A DNA stretch of 64,000 nucleotides, from contig NC_018526.1 in assembly GCF_000294495.1 (NCBI RefSeq), forward strand, positions 1,302,001 through 1,366,000, written 5' to 3'. A model generated the notes under the pieces. That model saw only the letters and a list, made by a program, of their open reading frames with translations. It had not been told where the DNA came from and searched no databases. This DNA comes from Streptococcus suis S735 (GTDB taxonomy: Bacteria > Bacillota > Bacilli > Lactobacillales > Streptococcaceae). Shown here one piece after another: positions 50,012 through 59,046 of this stretch. Numbering within the stretch: position 1 is the stretch's first letter; every line of letters begins with the position of its first letter. A program made the translations under genes and the position numbers.

Positions 50012-51215
50012 GATGAAACATGCCATCCAACTCCTTTTCTTTTCCAGCTTAATTGGAGTCGGTGCAGGAATAATCACCACACTTTTTGGGAAAATTCTAC
50101 TAGGGATTGGAGACTTACGGTCTGAATATTTTACATATCTAATCCCCTTTCTGCCACTTGCAGGTGTGTTGATTGTTTTCATTTATCAAAAATGGGGGAG
50201 GGAAGTCCAAGCAGGTATGGGCTTAGTCTTCAAAGCTGGACAAGGGGAGAAAGCGCAAATTTCTCCAGTTCTCATTCCACTCATCATCTCTACAACTTGG
50301 CTCAGTCACCTTGTCGGTGCTTCCGTTGGTCGCGAAGGTGTAGCTGTCCAACTTGGAGCCAGTCTCTCACACTGGTTACAAAAACATGGTTTCACACACT
50401 TGCCCAAAGATATGATAACAAAGATTGGTATGGCCGCAGGTTTTGCAGGGTTATTTCAAACACCATGGGCTGCTGGTTTCTTTGCCATTGAAGTTTTAAT
50501 CGTTGGCCAATATTCTTGGACTAGTCTCCCCTATTGTCTAGTTGCCGCTTTCACGGCTTCTACTACTTCCCATTTACTGGGATTGGAGAAATTTTCGCAT
50601 ACCATCGCTACTACCTCATTCTATTTTACAGATAGTTTTAAATGGCTATTTATTGCCCTTTGCTTCGGTTTCATCGGCAATTTATTTGCTTTGTTTCTGG
50701 CGCAAGCAAAAAGCATCTCAACTCGATGGCTTCCAAATCCTTACATTAAAATAGCTATCATGGGAGTTGGACTGACCGTTCTACTATTTTTCTTCCATCA
50801 AGGTCGTTATACTGGTCTAGGAACCAATTTGATCGATGCCAGTTTAGCTGGGGAACAGGTGTTTGCTTTCGATTGGCTACTAAAACTCCTACTAACCTGT
50901 CTTTGTTTGGCTGCAGGTTTTCAAGGGGGCGAAGTTACTCCGCTCTTTGCGATTGGGGCAAGTTCTGGGGCTGTTTTAGCAGGATTACTAGGTCTACCAA
51001 CTGAACTTGTTGCAGCCCTTGGGTATTGTGCCGTATTTGGAACAGCCACCAATACCTTACTGGCTCCTCTCTTCATTAGTTATGAAGTCTTCGGCGCTAA
51101 TATCCTGCCCTATGCTATTCCTGTACTTGCCATAGCTTATCTTATAAACAGAAAACAGACTATTTATGGACAGCAGTTGAGGAAATTCAATAATGCAAAA
51201 AAGCCTATCATCTAG
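50001..51215 (+). CDS. CLC-family anion channel/antiporter, possibly fluoride type
   Basis: 404 residues with about ten membrane helices. The gating Glu motif is GREGVAVQLG rather than GREGPxVH, and a second pore motif is GGEVTPLFAIGASSG rather than GGxFAPSL. Those variants recall the CLC-F fluoride/proton antiporters, so fluoride export is a plausible alternative to chloride. It overlaps the chorismate mutase gene. No fluoride riboswitch was recognised upstream. Confidence 0.82.
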   Translation: MSNKMKHAIQLLFFSSLIGVGAGIITTLFGKILLGIGDLRSEYFTYLIPFLPLAGVLIVFIYQKWGREVQAGMGLVFKAGQGEKAQISPVLIPLIISTTWLSHLVGASVGREGVAVQLGASLSHWLQKHGFTHLPKDMITKIGMAAGFAGLFQTPWAAGFFAIEVLIVGQYSWTSLPYCLVAAFTASTTSHLLGLEKFSHTIATTSFYFTDSFKWLFIALCFGFIGNLFALFLAQAKSISTRWLPNPYIKIAIMGVGLTVLLFFFHQGRYTGLGTNLIDASLAGEQVFAFDWLLKLLLTCLCLAAGFQGGEVTPLFAIGASSGAVLAGLLGLPTELVAALGYCAVFGTATNTLLAPLFISYEVFGANILPYAIPVLAIAYLINRKQTIYGQQLRKFNNAKKPII

Positions 51216-51222
51216 GCTTTTT
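51197..51222 (+). terminator. Terminator of the CLC gene
   Basis: AAAAAGCCTA / TAGGCTTTTT perfect stem with loop TCATC; the stop codon of the CLC gene is inside it. Confidence 0.85.
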
Positions 51223-51235
51223 CGTATACTCTTCA

Positions 51236-51307
51236 TCTCCCCTGCAGGAATCGAACCTGCAACTAATTCTTAGGAGGAATTTGTTATATCCATTTAACTA
51301 AGGGAAG
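51236..51307 (-). tRNA. tRNA-Arg (CCU)
   Basis: The minus strand folds into a cloverleaf. Acceptor is CTTCCCT/AGGGGAG, D-arm GTTA/TAAC, anticodon arm AATTC/GAATT with loop CTCCTAA (anticodon CCT), T-arm GCAGG/CCTGC with loop TTCGATT, and discriminator A. No CCA is encoded. It decodes AGG arginine codons. Confidence 0.92.
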
Positions 51308-51318
51308 TCTGCTTCTCT

Positions 51319-51347
51319 ATTGTACCCCAGAAGAGAGCAGATTGCAA
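51319..51347 (-). promoter_or_regulatory. tRNA-Arg promoter
   Basis: -35 TTGCAA (51342-51347), 17-nt spacer, -10 TACAAT (51319-51324). Transcription would begin a few nt before the mature 5' end. Confidence 0.75.
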
Positions 51348-51502
51348 GAGCAAGGTTATATAAGTTTTTTCAAATCTTTACAAAAAGCAGAACCTACTCT
51401 AAGATGAAACACAATTGTTTTTATGTATTTCTCTCATAATAGTCTCTAAAAGAAGTAATTCTAAAATGTACTTCGAAAGTTTGTCGTTTTTATGCTTGAT
51501 TC

Positions 51503-53533
51503 CTACTCCCCTTCCTTACGTCTCACTGAGACAGCCATTCCGAGTGAAACTAAGCCACCCAAGCTAATAAGAAGTGAGCCTAGGGCTTCTTGACCGGTAT
51601 TTGGAAGTGTTTGATTTCCTGATGCTTTTTCAGTTTTCTTATTTGAAATAGGAGCCATACTTCCAGATGGTGCCGGTTGCTCGGTTGCTTTCTGATTTGT
51701 TACACTATCGCCACCGTCATTTGCTTTCTCAGGTGTTTTCACATCAGTAGTTGTCCCAGCATTATCTTCTTTTTCTTCTGCTTTTGGTTCTTCTACGTAC
51801 TTCTCTACAAATGCTTTTCTACCTGGAATTGTTGCACTAATGGTTTGACCTGCTTTTTCTAAATCAGTCAAGTACTCCACAAATACTTCTGTATCTGGAT
51901 TGATAGCACCAATCAGTTTAGCTTCTTTGAAAATCGAGAAGCCATCCCCACCACCAAATAAGAAGTCGTTGATGACAAGTGTATAGGTTTCTGTCGGAAC
52001 AATCTCCGTCCCATCTTCTTTGAAGGCTTTAACAACCTTATAAGGATTTTCTTCCGTTGGATTGTCAGCCTTCGTGTAGATATATTTAATTCCAGACATT
52101 TGAAGGAAATATTTTTCACCTTCATCATATTGTTGATTTAAGGCTGTATAAATCTGCTCACCTGTCATTTGAACGACTTGTAGGATATTCCCAAATGGTT
52201 GAACAGCTTGTGCTGCTCCCCAAGTAACTGTTCCATCTTCTTGGACCTTCAAATCTGCCCGAATCCCGCCATCGTTTGTCATTGCAAAGTCAACATCATA
52301 ACCCGATTTCTTAGCGATAGCTAATTGAGCCGATGTTACTAGATTACCTACAGCACTTTCTTTAAATTCATTCACTTCGCGTGAAATATCTGTCGCTTGA
52401 CTAGCTGTAGCAATTTTTTGCTCAGTTACTTTTTTAACAATGGTATTTGCCTCATCTACAATTGCCTGAATTTCCGGACTTGGTGTTTTCTGCCCTGGTG
52501 CTACTGCAATAATTTTCGCAGTCGGAACAGCTTTAAAGTCGGCAATATCTGTATCATAAACAGCCCTAACATCTGCGTAAGCCTTACCTTGTGAGGTAGC
52601 TTGAACAATCAAGGTTTTGCCCGTTGTACCGTTTGTATAGACATGGTTATGGCCAGCAAATACAAGGTCAACTGAGTGTTCAGGATAGATTTCATTTAGC
52701 TTAGCAATCATATCTGCAGCTTCACCAGCAGCCACACCATCCTTGCTTGTAGCCGGAACGTGAGCCAGTACAACTATCGCATTTACACCTTTTTCAGCTA
52801 ATTCACGCGCATATTTAGCAATCGTCTCTGCCTCATTCAAAAAAGTGTACTGCTCATAGTTTTTCTTCAAAACAAGATTAGGAATTTCTGTCGTAACTAC
52901 ACCAATAAAGCCAATCTTAGCTTCTTTATCATTCACGGGAATAGTCTTAATAGCGTAGGGCTTCCAACCATACGGAATTTCACCTGTTTCTTTGTCAATA
53001 ACGTTAGCAATAACAATCTCCTGTTTAGCAGCTTCACGAGTATAATTATCTACAATCTCATTAAACTGACCTTTTTTTGGAGCTTCACCAGTCATGATAC
53101 GGTTATACTCATCAAGTCCCTCATCAAACTCATGGTTCCCCAAAGTTCCGTATTCAACATCCATTTTATTAAAGACTTTTACAGTTGGTTCATCTTGCAA
53201 AAGTCCAGAATTCGATGGACTTGCACCAACCATATCCCCAGCTTGAACACGGATAGACTCTGCAGGTGTCTCTGTTTCTGCTGCTGTTTCTTCAAATTCT
53301 GCTTGTGAATCATCCATGTAAGCATCAAGTAAAGCGGCAGTTCCTGCATTACGAACTGTTTCCCCTTCCAATCGCGCTGTCCCCGTCATATCAAGCGCAC
53401 CATGGAAATCATTAACTCCCATAATTTGGACAGCTAATTCATCTGCTAAAACAGCTTGTGTTGCAATAACGCTAAAACCAGCTACAAGAGCTAGTATACT
53501 GCTTTTCAACCGAATATTCTTTTTCATAAGCAA
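51503..53533 (-). CDS. Cell-wall-anchored 5'-nucleotidase
   Basis: 676 residues. A signal peptide (about 1-30, ending AVLADE) is followed by a metallophosphatase domain (VNDFHGAL, QAGDMVGASPSN, YGTLGNHEFDEG, FAGHNHV). The 5'-nucleotidase C domain follows (TNDGGIRADL, GNILQVVQMTGEQI, FLFGGGDGF). A Pro/Thr-rich stalk and the sortase signal LPNTGQEALG, hydrophobic stretch and RRKEGE tail end it. It makes adenosine from AMP outside the cell; S. suis and related surface nucleotidases dampen host immunity. TTG (7-nt spacing from AAGGAG) or an ATG two codons later could start it. Confidence 0.9.
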   Translation of the reverse strand: MLMKKNIRLKSSILALVAGFSVIATQAVLADELAVQIMGVNDFHGALDMTGTARLEGETVRNAGTAALLDAYMDDSQAEFEETAAETETPAESIRVQAGDMVGASPSNSGLLQDEPTVKVFNKMDVEYGTLGNHEFDEGLDEYNRIMTGEAPKKGQFNEIVDNYTREAAKQEIVIANVIDKETGEIPYGWKPYAIKTIPVNDKEAKIGFIGVVTTEIPNLVLKKNYEQYTFLNEAETIAKYARELAEKGVNAIVVLAHVPATSKDGVAAGEAADMIAKLNEIYPEHSVDLVFAGHNHVYTNGTTGKTLIVQATSQGKAYADVRAVYDTDIADFKAVPTAKIIAVAPGQKTPSPEIQAIVDEANTIVKKVTEQKIATASQATDISREVNEFKESAVGNLVTSAQLAIAKKSGYDVDFAMTNDGGIRADLKVQEDGTVTWGAAQAVQPFGNILQVVQMTGEQIYTALNQQYDEGEKYFLQMSGIKYIYTKADNPTEENPYKVVKAFKEDGTEIVPTETYTLVINDFLFGGGDGFSIFKEAKLIGAINPDTEVFVEYLTDLEKAGQTISATIPGRKAFVEKYVEEPKAEEKEDNAGTTTDVKTPEKANDGGDSVTNQKATEQPAPSGSMAPISNKKTEKASGNQTLPNTGQEALGSLLISLGGLVSLGMAVSVRRKEGE

Positions 53534-53751
53534 AACAATGCTCCTTCTATTTTTTTCATATTGACATATCTATAATAATCCTTTTCTTACGGCTTTTCAA
53601 TATCAAATCAGTCATTTATAACAAAAAATTATAAAAATATTCGTTTATTCTTACTTTTACATCATTTTTCTGAAAATATCTTGTCATTTTTATCTATAAT
53701 ACGAAAATTCCCCTTCTTCCCTTACACAATTCTCTCCAAAATACTCCTCAC

Positions 53752-53780
53752 AACTAAAAAATCTCTTCCAAACGGAAGAG
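53752..53780 (-). terminator. Terminator of sodA
   Basis: On the minus strand CTCTTCC / GGAAGAG around GTTT, followed by ATTTTTTAG. It follows the sodA stop by about 10 nt. Confidence 0.8.
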
Positions 53781-53788
53781 AACTGTTC

Positions 53789-54394
53789 TTATTTAGCTGC
53801 TTTATAAAGTTCGTTAACCTTGTCCCAGTTGATTACTTCAAAGAAGGCTTTGATGTAGTTTGGACGGACATTGCGGTAGTTAAGGTAGTAAGCATGTTCC
53901 CAAACGTCCAATGCCAAGATTGGTTTCAAACCTTGCATGATTGGTGTGTCTTGGTTAGCAGTTGAGATAACTTCCAACTTGCCTTCTTTATTAACAACCA
54001 AGAAAGCCCAACCTGAACCGAAACGAGTTGTTGCTGCTGCAGTGAAGGCTTCTTTGAAAGCATCAAATGAACCAAAGGTTGCATCAATATCTGCTGCCAA
54101 TTCTGCTGAAATTTCTGTTTTTTCAGGTGAAAGCAATTCCCAGAAAAGAGCATGGTTCAAATGACCACCACCGTTGTTGATCAAAGCTTGGCGGATGTCT
54201 GAAGGAATTTGCTCCACATCTGACAAAAGAGCTACCAAGTCTTCGCCAATTTCAGGATGTTTTTCAAGTGCTGCATTAGCATTTGCAACATAAGTCGCAT
54301 GGTGCTTATCGTGGTGAAGGGTCATTGTTTCTGCATCAATATGTGGTTCCAAGGCATCGTATGCGTATGGAAGGTCTGGTAAAATAATTGTCAT
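53789..54394 (-). CDS. sodA: Superoxide dismutase, Mn/Fe type
   Basis: 201 residues. The four metal ligands lie in [11 protein letters not shown] (His27 region), [11 protein letters not shown] (His81 region) and [12 protein letters not shown] (Asp163, His167 region). It removes superoxide; in streptococci it normally uses manganese. A promoter -35 TTGAAA, 17 nt, -10 TAGAAT lies just upstream, with TAGGAG before the ATG. Confidence 0.98.
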   Translation of the reverse strand: MTIILPDLPYAYDALEPHIDAETMTLHHDKHHATYVANANAALEKHPEIGEDLVALLSDVEQIPSDIRQALINNGGGHLNHALFWELLSPEKTEISAELAADIDATFGSFDAFKEAFTAAATTRFGSGWAFLVVNKEGKLEVISTANQDTPIMQGLKPILALDVWEHAYYLNYRNVRPNYIKAFFEVINWDKVNELYKAAK

Positions 54395-54506
54395 TTTCGT
54401 TTTCTCCTATACTAAGTGATAGTTCTATTCTACTCCAATGTGAGAGCCTTTTCAATTTATTTGTCTGAAACCACGGTTGACCCTCAATCTAAGAATACTC
54501 TTTTTA

Positions 54507-55538
54507 CTATGTAGTCGCGATTTTTAATAATAGCAAATCAAATAAATAATCCTTATCAAATTGGCCGGTTTTAATTTGAAAATCTGTATCGATTAGGAGC
54601 TTGACGACTTTTTTCAAAAATCCAATGGACAGATGGCGTGAATCACGCAAAGCATACTTTACTTGGTATGGATTCACCTTACGCCCCATAATAGTTGATA
54701 ACTCAGCTACTATCTGCTGTTCCCCTCGGCCTTGCTCTAGTAGTATTTGCACTTGTAGATAGGTTCGAAATTGGGTTAACATGATGGCAATCAACTTAAC
54801 CTCTTCCTCCCCTTGCAACCGCAAGTCACAAACTAAGTTGCGAGCATCGTCTACCTTGGATTGTAGAATTAACTGTGTTAAATCAAAGATATTATCTTGT
54901 AGTGTTTTTGGGATAGCCGCATCAATATCTGAAATTTCAATCGTCTCTTTTCCCTTATAAGATTGAAGAAAGGCTAGGTTCTTACTGATTTCTGCAAAAT
55001 CAAAATTGGACTTTTCTAAAAGATATTGAAAAACCTCTCCTCCCATCTGCAATCCAAGACGCATTATCTCCTTTTGGAAATGATTTTTCAAATCCATCTC
55101 CTTCAGAGGATTGGCTTCTAATACTAGTCCATCTCGTTTGAGGAGTTTGACCAGACGGCGCTTACTGTCCAACTTACCCGGTGCTAGAATGACCAAACGT
55201 GTTGTTTCGACAGGATTTTCCAAATAGGCCTCAAACTGTTTGAGTTCATCATCTGTCAAATGCCGTTTTTTATCTGTCGTTAAATCTGCAAAATAATCAA
55301 GAATCACTACTTTTTCATCTGAAAAGAAGGGAAGAGAAACTAGGTCCAAGTCTACCTGATGATAATCAGCCTCCGACATATCAAAATAGGCAAAACCTAA
55401 ATCTGCCGCATCAAAATGAAGCTTCCGCAGAAGTAAGTCTTTCGCTATTTGGTATTGTCCGATGTCTTCACCGCATAAAACGGTCAGAAGCTCTAATTTC
55501 TCTTTTTTTAATTTTTCAATCTGTTCAATTACTGTCAT
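54507..55538 (-). CDS. holA: DNA polymerase III subunit delta
   Basis: 343 residues: MTVIEQIEKLKKEKLELLTVLCGEDIGQYQIAKDLLL, a RecD-like domain start, then RLVILAPGKLDSKRRLVKLLKRDG and KTLQDNIFDLTQLILQSKVDDARNLV. It opens the beta clamp within the clamp loader. It lies upstream of sodA in the same orientation, a pairing I recall in streptococci. Confidence 0.93.
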   Translation of the reverse strand: MTVIEQIEKLKKEKLELLTVLCGEDIGQYQIAKDLLLRKLHFDAADLGFAYFDMSEADYHQVDLDLVSLPFFSDEKVVILDYFADLTTDKKRHLTDDELKQFEAYLENPVETTRLVILAPGKLDSKRRLVKLLKRDGLVLEANPLKEMDLKNHFQKEIMRLGLQMGGEVFQYLLEKSNFDFAEISKNLAFLQSYKGKETIEISDIDAAIPKTLQDNIFDLTQLILQSKVDDARNLVCDLRLQGEEEVKLIAIMLTQFRTYLQVQILLEQGRGEQQIVAELSTIMGRKVNPYQVKYALRDSRHLSIGFLKKVVKLLIDTDFQIKTGQFDKDYLFDLLLLKIATT

Positions 55539-55688
55539 AAAAACCTCAAAATTCTTTTCTCATTGTACCACAAAAAGAGCCTAGACATAAAGTCTGGACT
55601 CTTTCATTGAAATTTATATCAGGAAGGTAGGAAAAAATTAATTGATAATCACTCCAAATGACCTATTTCCCAAATAGCAGTTCCTTTG

Positions 55689-56279
55689 TTAGCTATTCCA
55701 CCATCCTTTGAAATTCCACCAAGTATCTTGAAAAGTATCCTTTATCCGATCTCTCCAAGTCTTATTTTCTTCTTCCTCAATAGAACGTTTGAACAAGGCA
55801 TCTGCGTACTCATCCTCTTGTTCCTTTTGATTCTGTTCAACTCGTTTCTTTTCGCTTTTATATACTAATTGACCAAAATACAAATTCCCATCGTCTGCAA
55901 ATTTTAATGTAACAACATCACCTTCTTCGAGTTTCTTATTCAATTTTACAACATAATCTCCACTGCCGTCCGCACGTTCCCCACTTGTATACCACTCTCT
56001 AGTTTGGCAATTCTCTGTAGTATAACTCGGACACTTGAGTTCATGCTTTACAGGCTCGACCTTCAATCGTTCTCCATTTATATATGTAGCGACATAACCA
56101 AATGAGCCAACATGGACATGAATAGAGTCTGAACCAGTTCTAAAAGGAGCTACTTTTACCCCCGGAACATTCTGTTGACCTACTGGTACAAATATTGAAG
56201 TCTCCGCCTTTACACTTGATAACGATAGTAAACCGATGACAAAGGTAACTAAAATAAATGATACTTTTCTCAATTTCAT
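55689..56279 (-). CDS. Secreted protein of unknown family
   Basis: 196 residues. Signal peptide about 1-25 (SFILVTFVIGLLSLSSVKA, cleavage after SVKA). The mature part is beta-rich for about 110 residues (IHVHVGSFGYVATYINGERLKV, KLNKKLEEGDVVTLKFADDGNLYF) with two cysteines (KCPSYTTENC) that could form a disulfide. A charged helical tail follows (EQNQKEQEDEYADALF) and the C-terminus is Trp-rich (TWWNFKGWWNS). No anchor motif. I do not recognise it; an exported binding protein or toxin-like factor cannot be excluded. Confidence 0.7.
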   Translation of the reverse strand: MKLRKVSFILVTFVIGLLSLSSVKAETSIFVPVGQQNVPGVKVAPFRTGSDSIHVHVGSFGYVATYINGERLKVEPVKHELKCPSYTTENCQTREWYTSGERADGSGDYVVKLNKKLEEGDVVTLKFADDGNLYFGQLVYKSEKKRVEQNQKEQEDEYADALFKRSIEEEENKTWRDRIKDTFQDTWWNFKGWWNS

Positions 56280-56386
56280 TTTGCTTTTCTCCTAGTAGTA
56301 CAATACATTAACCGGAATTAGTATATACCAATTTCATAGAGAAAGCAAGAAAAAACGCTCCTTAAGTAAAAACTAAACTCAAAAAC

Positions 56387-57142
56387 TCAATTCTTATCCA
56401 GCACCTTGAAAGGAATGTGGGAATAATCTCTGTGCGTTTTTAAAAATTCCAAGGCTTCTTTTTTTACCTGTATGAGATTAACACCTTGGGCATTGGCTCC
56501 ATAGACACAGCCACAATAGCACTGGCGATAAATGTCATACTCTTCACACATTTGAACTGAACGCTGATAGCCTCCATTTTTCTTAAAGTCACTCGGAAGA
56601 TACTGGGTATCGTATAATTTCTGCACCTCAATCCCAACAGCATTGATGGTCTGCGAATTCTTATGTGGACTGATTGTCAAAGCCGAACCAAAATAGTCAA
56701 AACCAAGCTCAACTGCCTTCTCCGCAGTCTTATCCAACCGATAATCATAGCAAACCTTACACCGATCTCCTCCCTCTGGCTCATTGGCGAGATGCTGAGT
56801 TTTCTTGAAAAATTCCTGAGGGCTATAGTCAGCTTCTAGGTAGCCTACTGACTGTCCAGTTTTCTGATTAAATTCTTTGACAAACTGGGCCGTCACGGCT
56901 GCCCGCCGCTGGTACTCCGCCTTTGGATGAATATTGGAATTCGCAAAATAGATGGTTACATCTGCATATTGAGTCAAGTACTCCAATGTATAGGTCGAGC
57001 ATGGGGCACAACAGACATGCATGAGAATGTTCGGTCGAAGCCCCGCTTCCTGCCACGTGCTTGCCATTTTTTGAAACACTTTATCATAGTTAACCTTTTG
57101 ATTCGGTGATAGAGTCGATAAAATCTCTTCAACTTTAATCAT
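56387..57142 (-). CDS. queH: Epoxyqueuosine reductase QueH
   Basis: 251 residues. The cofactor cysteines are visible in HVCCAPCSTY (about 42-51), DRCKVCYDYR and QCYCGCVYG, the pattern of QueH (formerly DUF208). QueH reduces epoxyqueuosine in tRNA to queuosine, replacing QueG. GGAGG lies 5-6 nt before MIKVEEIL; an 8-codon extension overlaps this site. Confidence 0.92.
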   Translation of the reverse strand: MIKVEEILSTLSPNQKVNYDKVFQKMASTWQEAGLRPNILMHVCCAPCSTYTLEYLTQYADVTIYFANSNIHPKAEYQRRAAVTAQFVKEFNQKTGQSVGYLEADYSPQEFFKKTQHLANEPEGGDRCKVCYDYRLDKTAEKAVELGFDYFGSALTISPHKNSQTINAVGIEVQKLYDTQYLPSDFKKNGGYQRSVQMCEEYDIYRQCYCGCVYGANAQGVNLIQVKKEALEFLKTHRDYSHIPFKVLDKN

Positions 57143-57246
57143 ACAAACCTCCAAATATACATTCATTATACTATATTTGAAGCCTACTGCATAGATAGTA
57201 ATAACGAGGGAGAGCGCTTGATAAGGATCCCTATTTCCAACTTAAA

Positions 57247-57573
57247 AAGGTCCCTCGGACCTTGATATAAAGAAAAACGCCTGCCGACGTTTCTCATCTC
57301 CAGCTTAAAACGTGGGGTAACCCACTTGTAAAGAAAACCGCTTACCAGCGGTTCTCATTTCCAACCTAAAACAACCCGTCAGGTTGGGGACAAACCAGCA
57401 ACATGCATTGCTGGTTTTCCTATCTCCCGATTAAAACAGCCTATCCGAATATAAAAAAACTGCCTGCCGGCAGTTCTCATTTTCAACTTAAAACGTGGGG
57501 TAACCCACTTATAAAGAAAACCGCTTACCAGCGGTTCTCATTTCCAACCTAAAAAGGTCCCCCGGACCTTTTT
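57247..57573 (-). repeat. Array of ten terminator-like hairpins, ~60-bp period
   Basis: Ten perfect or near-perfect stem-loops in 327 bp. Plus-strand arms are AAGGTCC/GGACCTT (57247-57263), AAACG/CGTTT, GTGGG/CCCAC, AACCGCT/AGCGGTT, CAACC/GGTTG, AACCAGCAA/TTGCTGGTT, AACTGCC/GGCAGTT, GTGGG/CCCAC, AACCGCT/AGCGGTT, and AAAAAGGTCC/GGACCTTTTT (57551-57573). Linkers alternate between CTCATTTCCAACYTAAAA and TTATAAAGAAAA. The 68-bp segments 57304-57371 and 57487-57554 differ at one base. On the minus strand most stems are followed by T-runs of 4-7. The last hairpin overlaps the livF stop codon. Confidence 0.85.
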
Positions 57574-58282
57574 AGCCACCCAGATATGCTTTTTTGACTT
57601 CTTCTGAGGCGAGGAGTTCTTTTCCTGTTCCTGAGAGGACAACTTTTCCTGTTTCTAGAACATAGCCACGATCGGCAATAGCGAGAGCTTTGTTGGCATT
57701 TTGCTCAATCAAGAGGACAGTTGTTCCTTGTTTTTGAATATCTTGGATGATATCAAAAATTTCTTGGATAAAGATCGGAGCCAAGCCCATTGATGGTTCA
57801 TCAAGGAGCAAGAGCTTTGGTTGGCTCATTAGGGCACGTCCCATGGCCAACATCTGTTGCTCCCCACCTGAAAGGGTAGCTGCATCCTGGTTTTTACGTT
57901 CTTCCAAACGTGGAAAACGAGCAAAGATTTTTCTCAAGTTTGCTTGGTTTTCTTCACGATTGTTGTGAAGGAAGGCACCCATTTCCAAGTTTTCCATAAC
58001 AGTCAAGCCTGCAAAAACATGACGACCTTCTGGAACTTGTGATAAACCGTCCGCCACGATTTTACGAGCAGGAACTTTTTGAATCTCATTTCCAAGGAAA
58101 GAAATCGTTCCAGCTGATGGACGAACAAGCCCTGAAATAGTACGAAGGATAGAGGTTTTACCAGCACCATTAGCGCCGATAAGGGTTACAACTTCACCTT
58201 CATTAACCTCAAAGCTAACATCTTTAACAGCTTCGATAACACCGTAGTTAACGGAAAGATTTTTTACTTCTAACATTGCCAT
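57572..58282 (-). CDS. livF: Branched-chain amino-acid ABC transporter, ATPase LivF
   Basis: 236 residues: Walker A GANGAGKTS, signature LSGGEQQML, Walker B LLLLDEPSMGLAP, and the C-terminal LASEEVKKAYLGG typical of LivF. It forms the ATPase pair with LivG for leucine, isoleucine and valine uptake. The start abuts livG's stop (shared nt). Ends in the first hairpin of the downstream array. Confidence 0.95.
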   Translation of the reverse strand: MAMLEVKNLSVNYGVIEAVKDVSFEVNEGEVVTLIGANGAGKTSILRTISGLVRPSAGTISFLGNEIQKVPARKIVADGLSQVPEGRHVFAGLTVMENLEMGAFLHNNREENQANLRKIFARFPRLEERKNQDAATLSGGEQQMLAMGRALMSQPKLLLLDEPSMGLAPIFIQEIFDIIQDIQKQGTTVLLIEQNANKALAIADRGYVLETGKVVLSGTGKELLASEEVKKAYLGG

Positions 58283-59046
58283 TAAGCTTCACCTCCAAGG
58301 TAGGCTTCAATTACACGCTTGTTATTACGAATTTCTTCTGGTGTACCATGGGCAATCAAACGACCGTACTCCAATACGTATATCCGCTCCGTCACTTCCA
58401 TAACCAAGCTCATATCGTGTTCAATCAAGATGATAGTAATGCCAAATTCTTCTTTGATTTTACGGATGAGTTGGGTCAATTCTGCCGTTTCTTGTGGGTT
58501 CATACCAGCCGCTGGCTCATCCAAGAAAAGAATTTTCGGTTCAGTCGCAAGGGCACGAACGATTTCCAAACGTCGTTGTTGACCGTAAGGAAGGTTTTTA
58601 GCTAATGTATCTGCATCTCCATCCAAATCGAAGATTTTCAAAAGTTCAATCGCTTTTGTTTTCAACGCTTCTTCATTCTTATAGAATGCTGGAAGACGGA
58701 AGAAACTTGCAAATACTTCTGATTTACCATGGTTGCCAAGACCAATCAAAACATTTTCCAAAACGGTCATATTTTTGAACAAACGAATGTTCTGGAAAGT
58801 ACGACCTAGACCAAGCGAAGCAATTTTTGATGGTGCTTTACCGTTCAAAATAGTCCCTGCCAGAGAAATTGTCCCCTCGCTTGGCTCATAAACACCTGTT
58901 AAGAGGTTGAAAAGAGTCGTTTTACCAGCACCGTTTGGACCGATAAGACCAACCAATTCCCCTTCATGAAGTTCCATGGTCACGTCACCAACGGCAGTCA
59001 GGCCACCGAAGTTCTTGGTTAAATCTTTTACTTCAAGTAATGCCAT
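58282..59046 (-). CDS. livG: Branched-chain amino-acid ABC transporter, ATPase LivG
   Basis: 254 residues: GPNGAGKTT, a LivG-type signature LPYGQQRRL in place of LSGGQ, Walker B ILFLDEPAAGMNP and IEHDMSLVMEVTERIYVLEYG. It works with LivF. It joins livM (stop/start overlap) and livF in one operon. Confidence 0.95.
   Translation of the reverse strand: MALLEVKDLTKNFGGLTAVGDVTMELHEGELVGLIGPNGAGKTTLFNLLTGVYEPSEGTISLAGTILNGKAPSKIASLGLGRTFQNIRLFKNMTVLENVLIGLGNHGKSEVFASFFRLPAFYKNEEALKTKAIELLKIFDLDGDADTLAKNLPYGQQRRLEIVRALATEPKILFLDEPAAGMNPQETAELTQLIRKIKEEFGITIILIEHDMSLVMEVTERIYVLEYGRLIAHGTPEEIRNNKRVIEAYLGGEA

Noticed and set aside
57247..57573. Possible CRISPR array
   Set aside because: Repeats are palindromic with variable stems, there are no constant repeats with unique spacers, and no cas genes are nearby.
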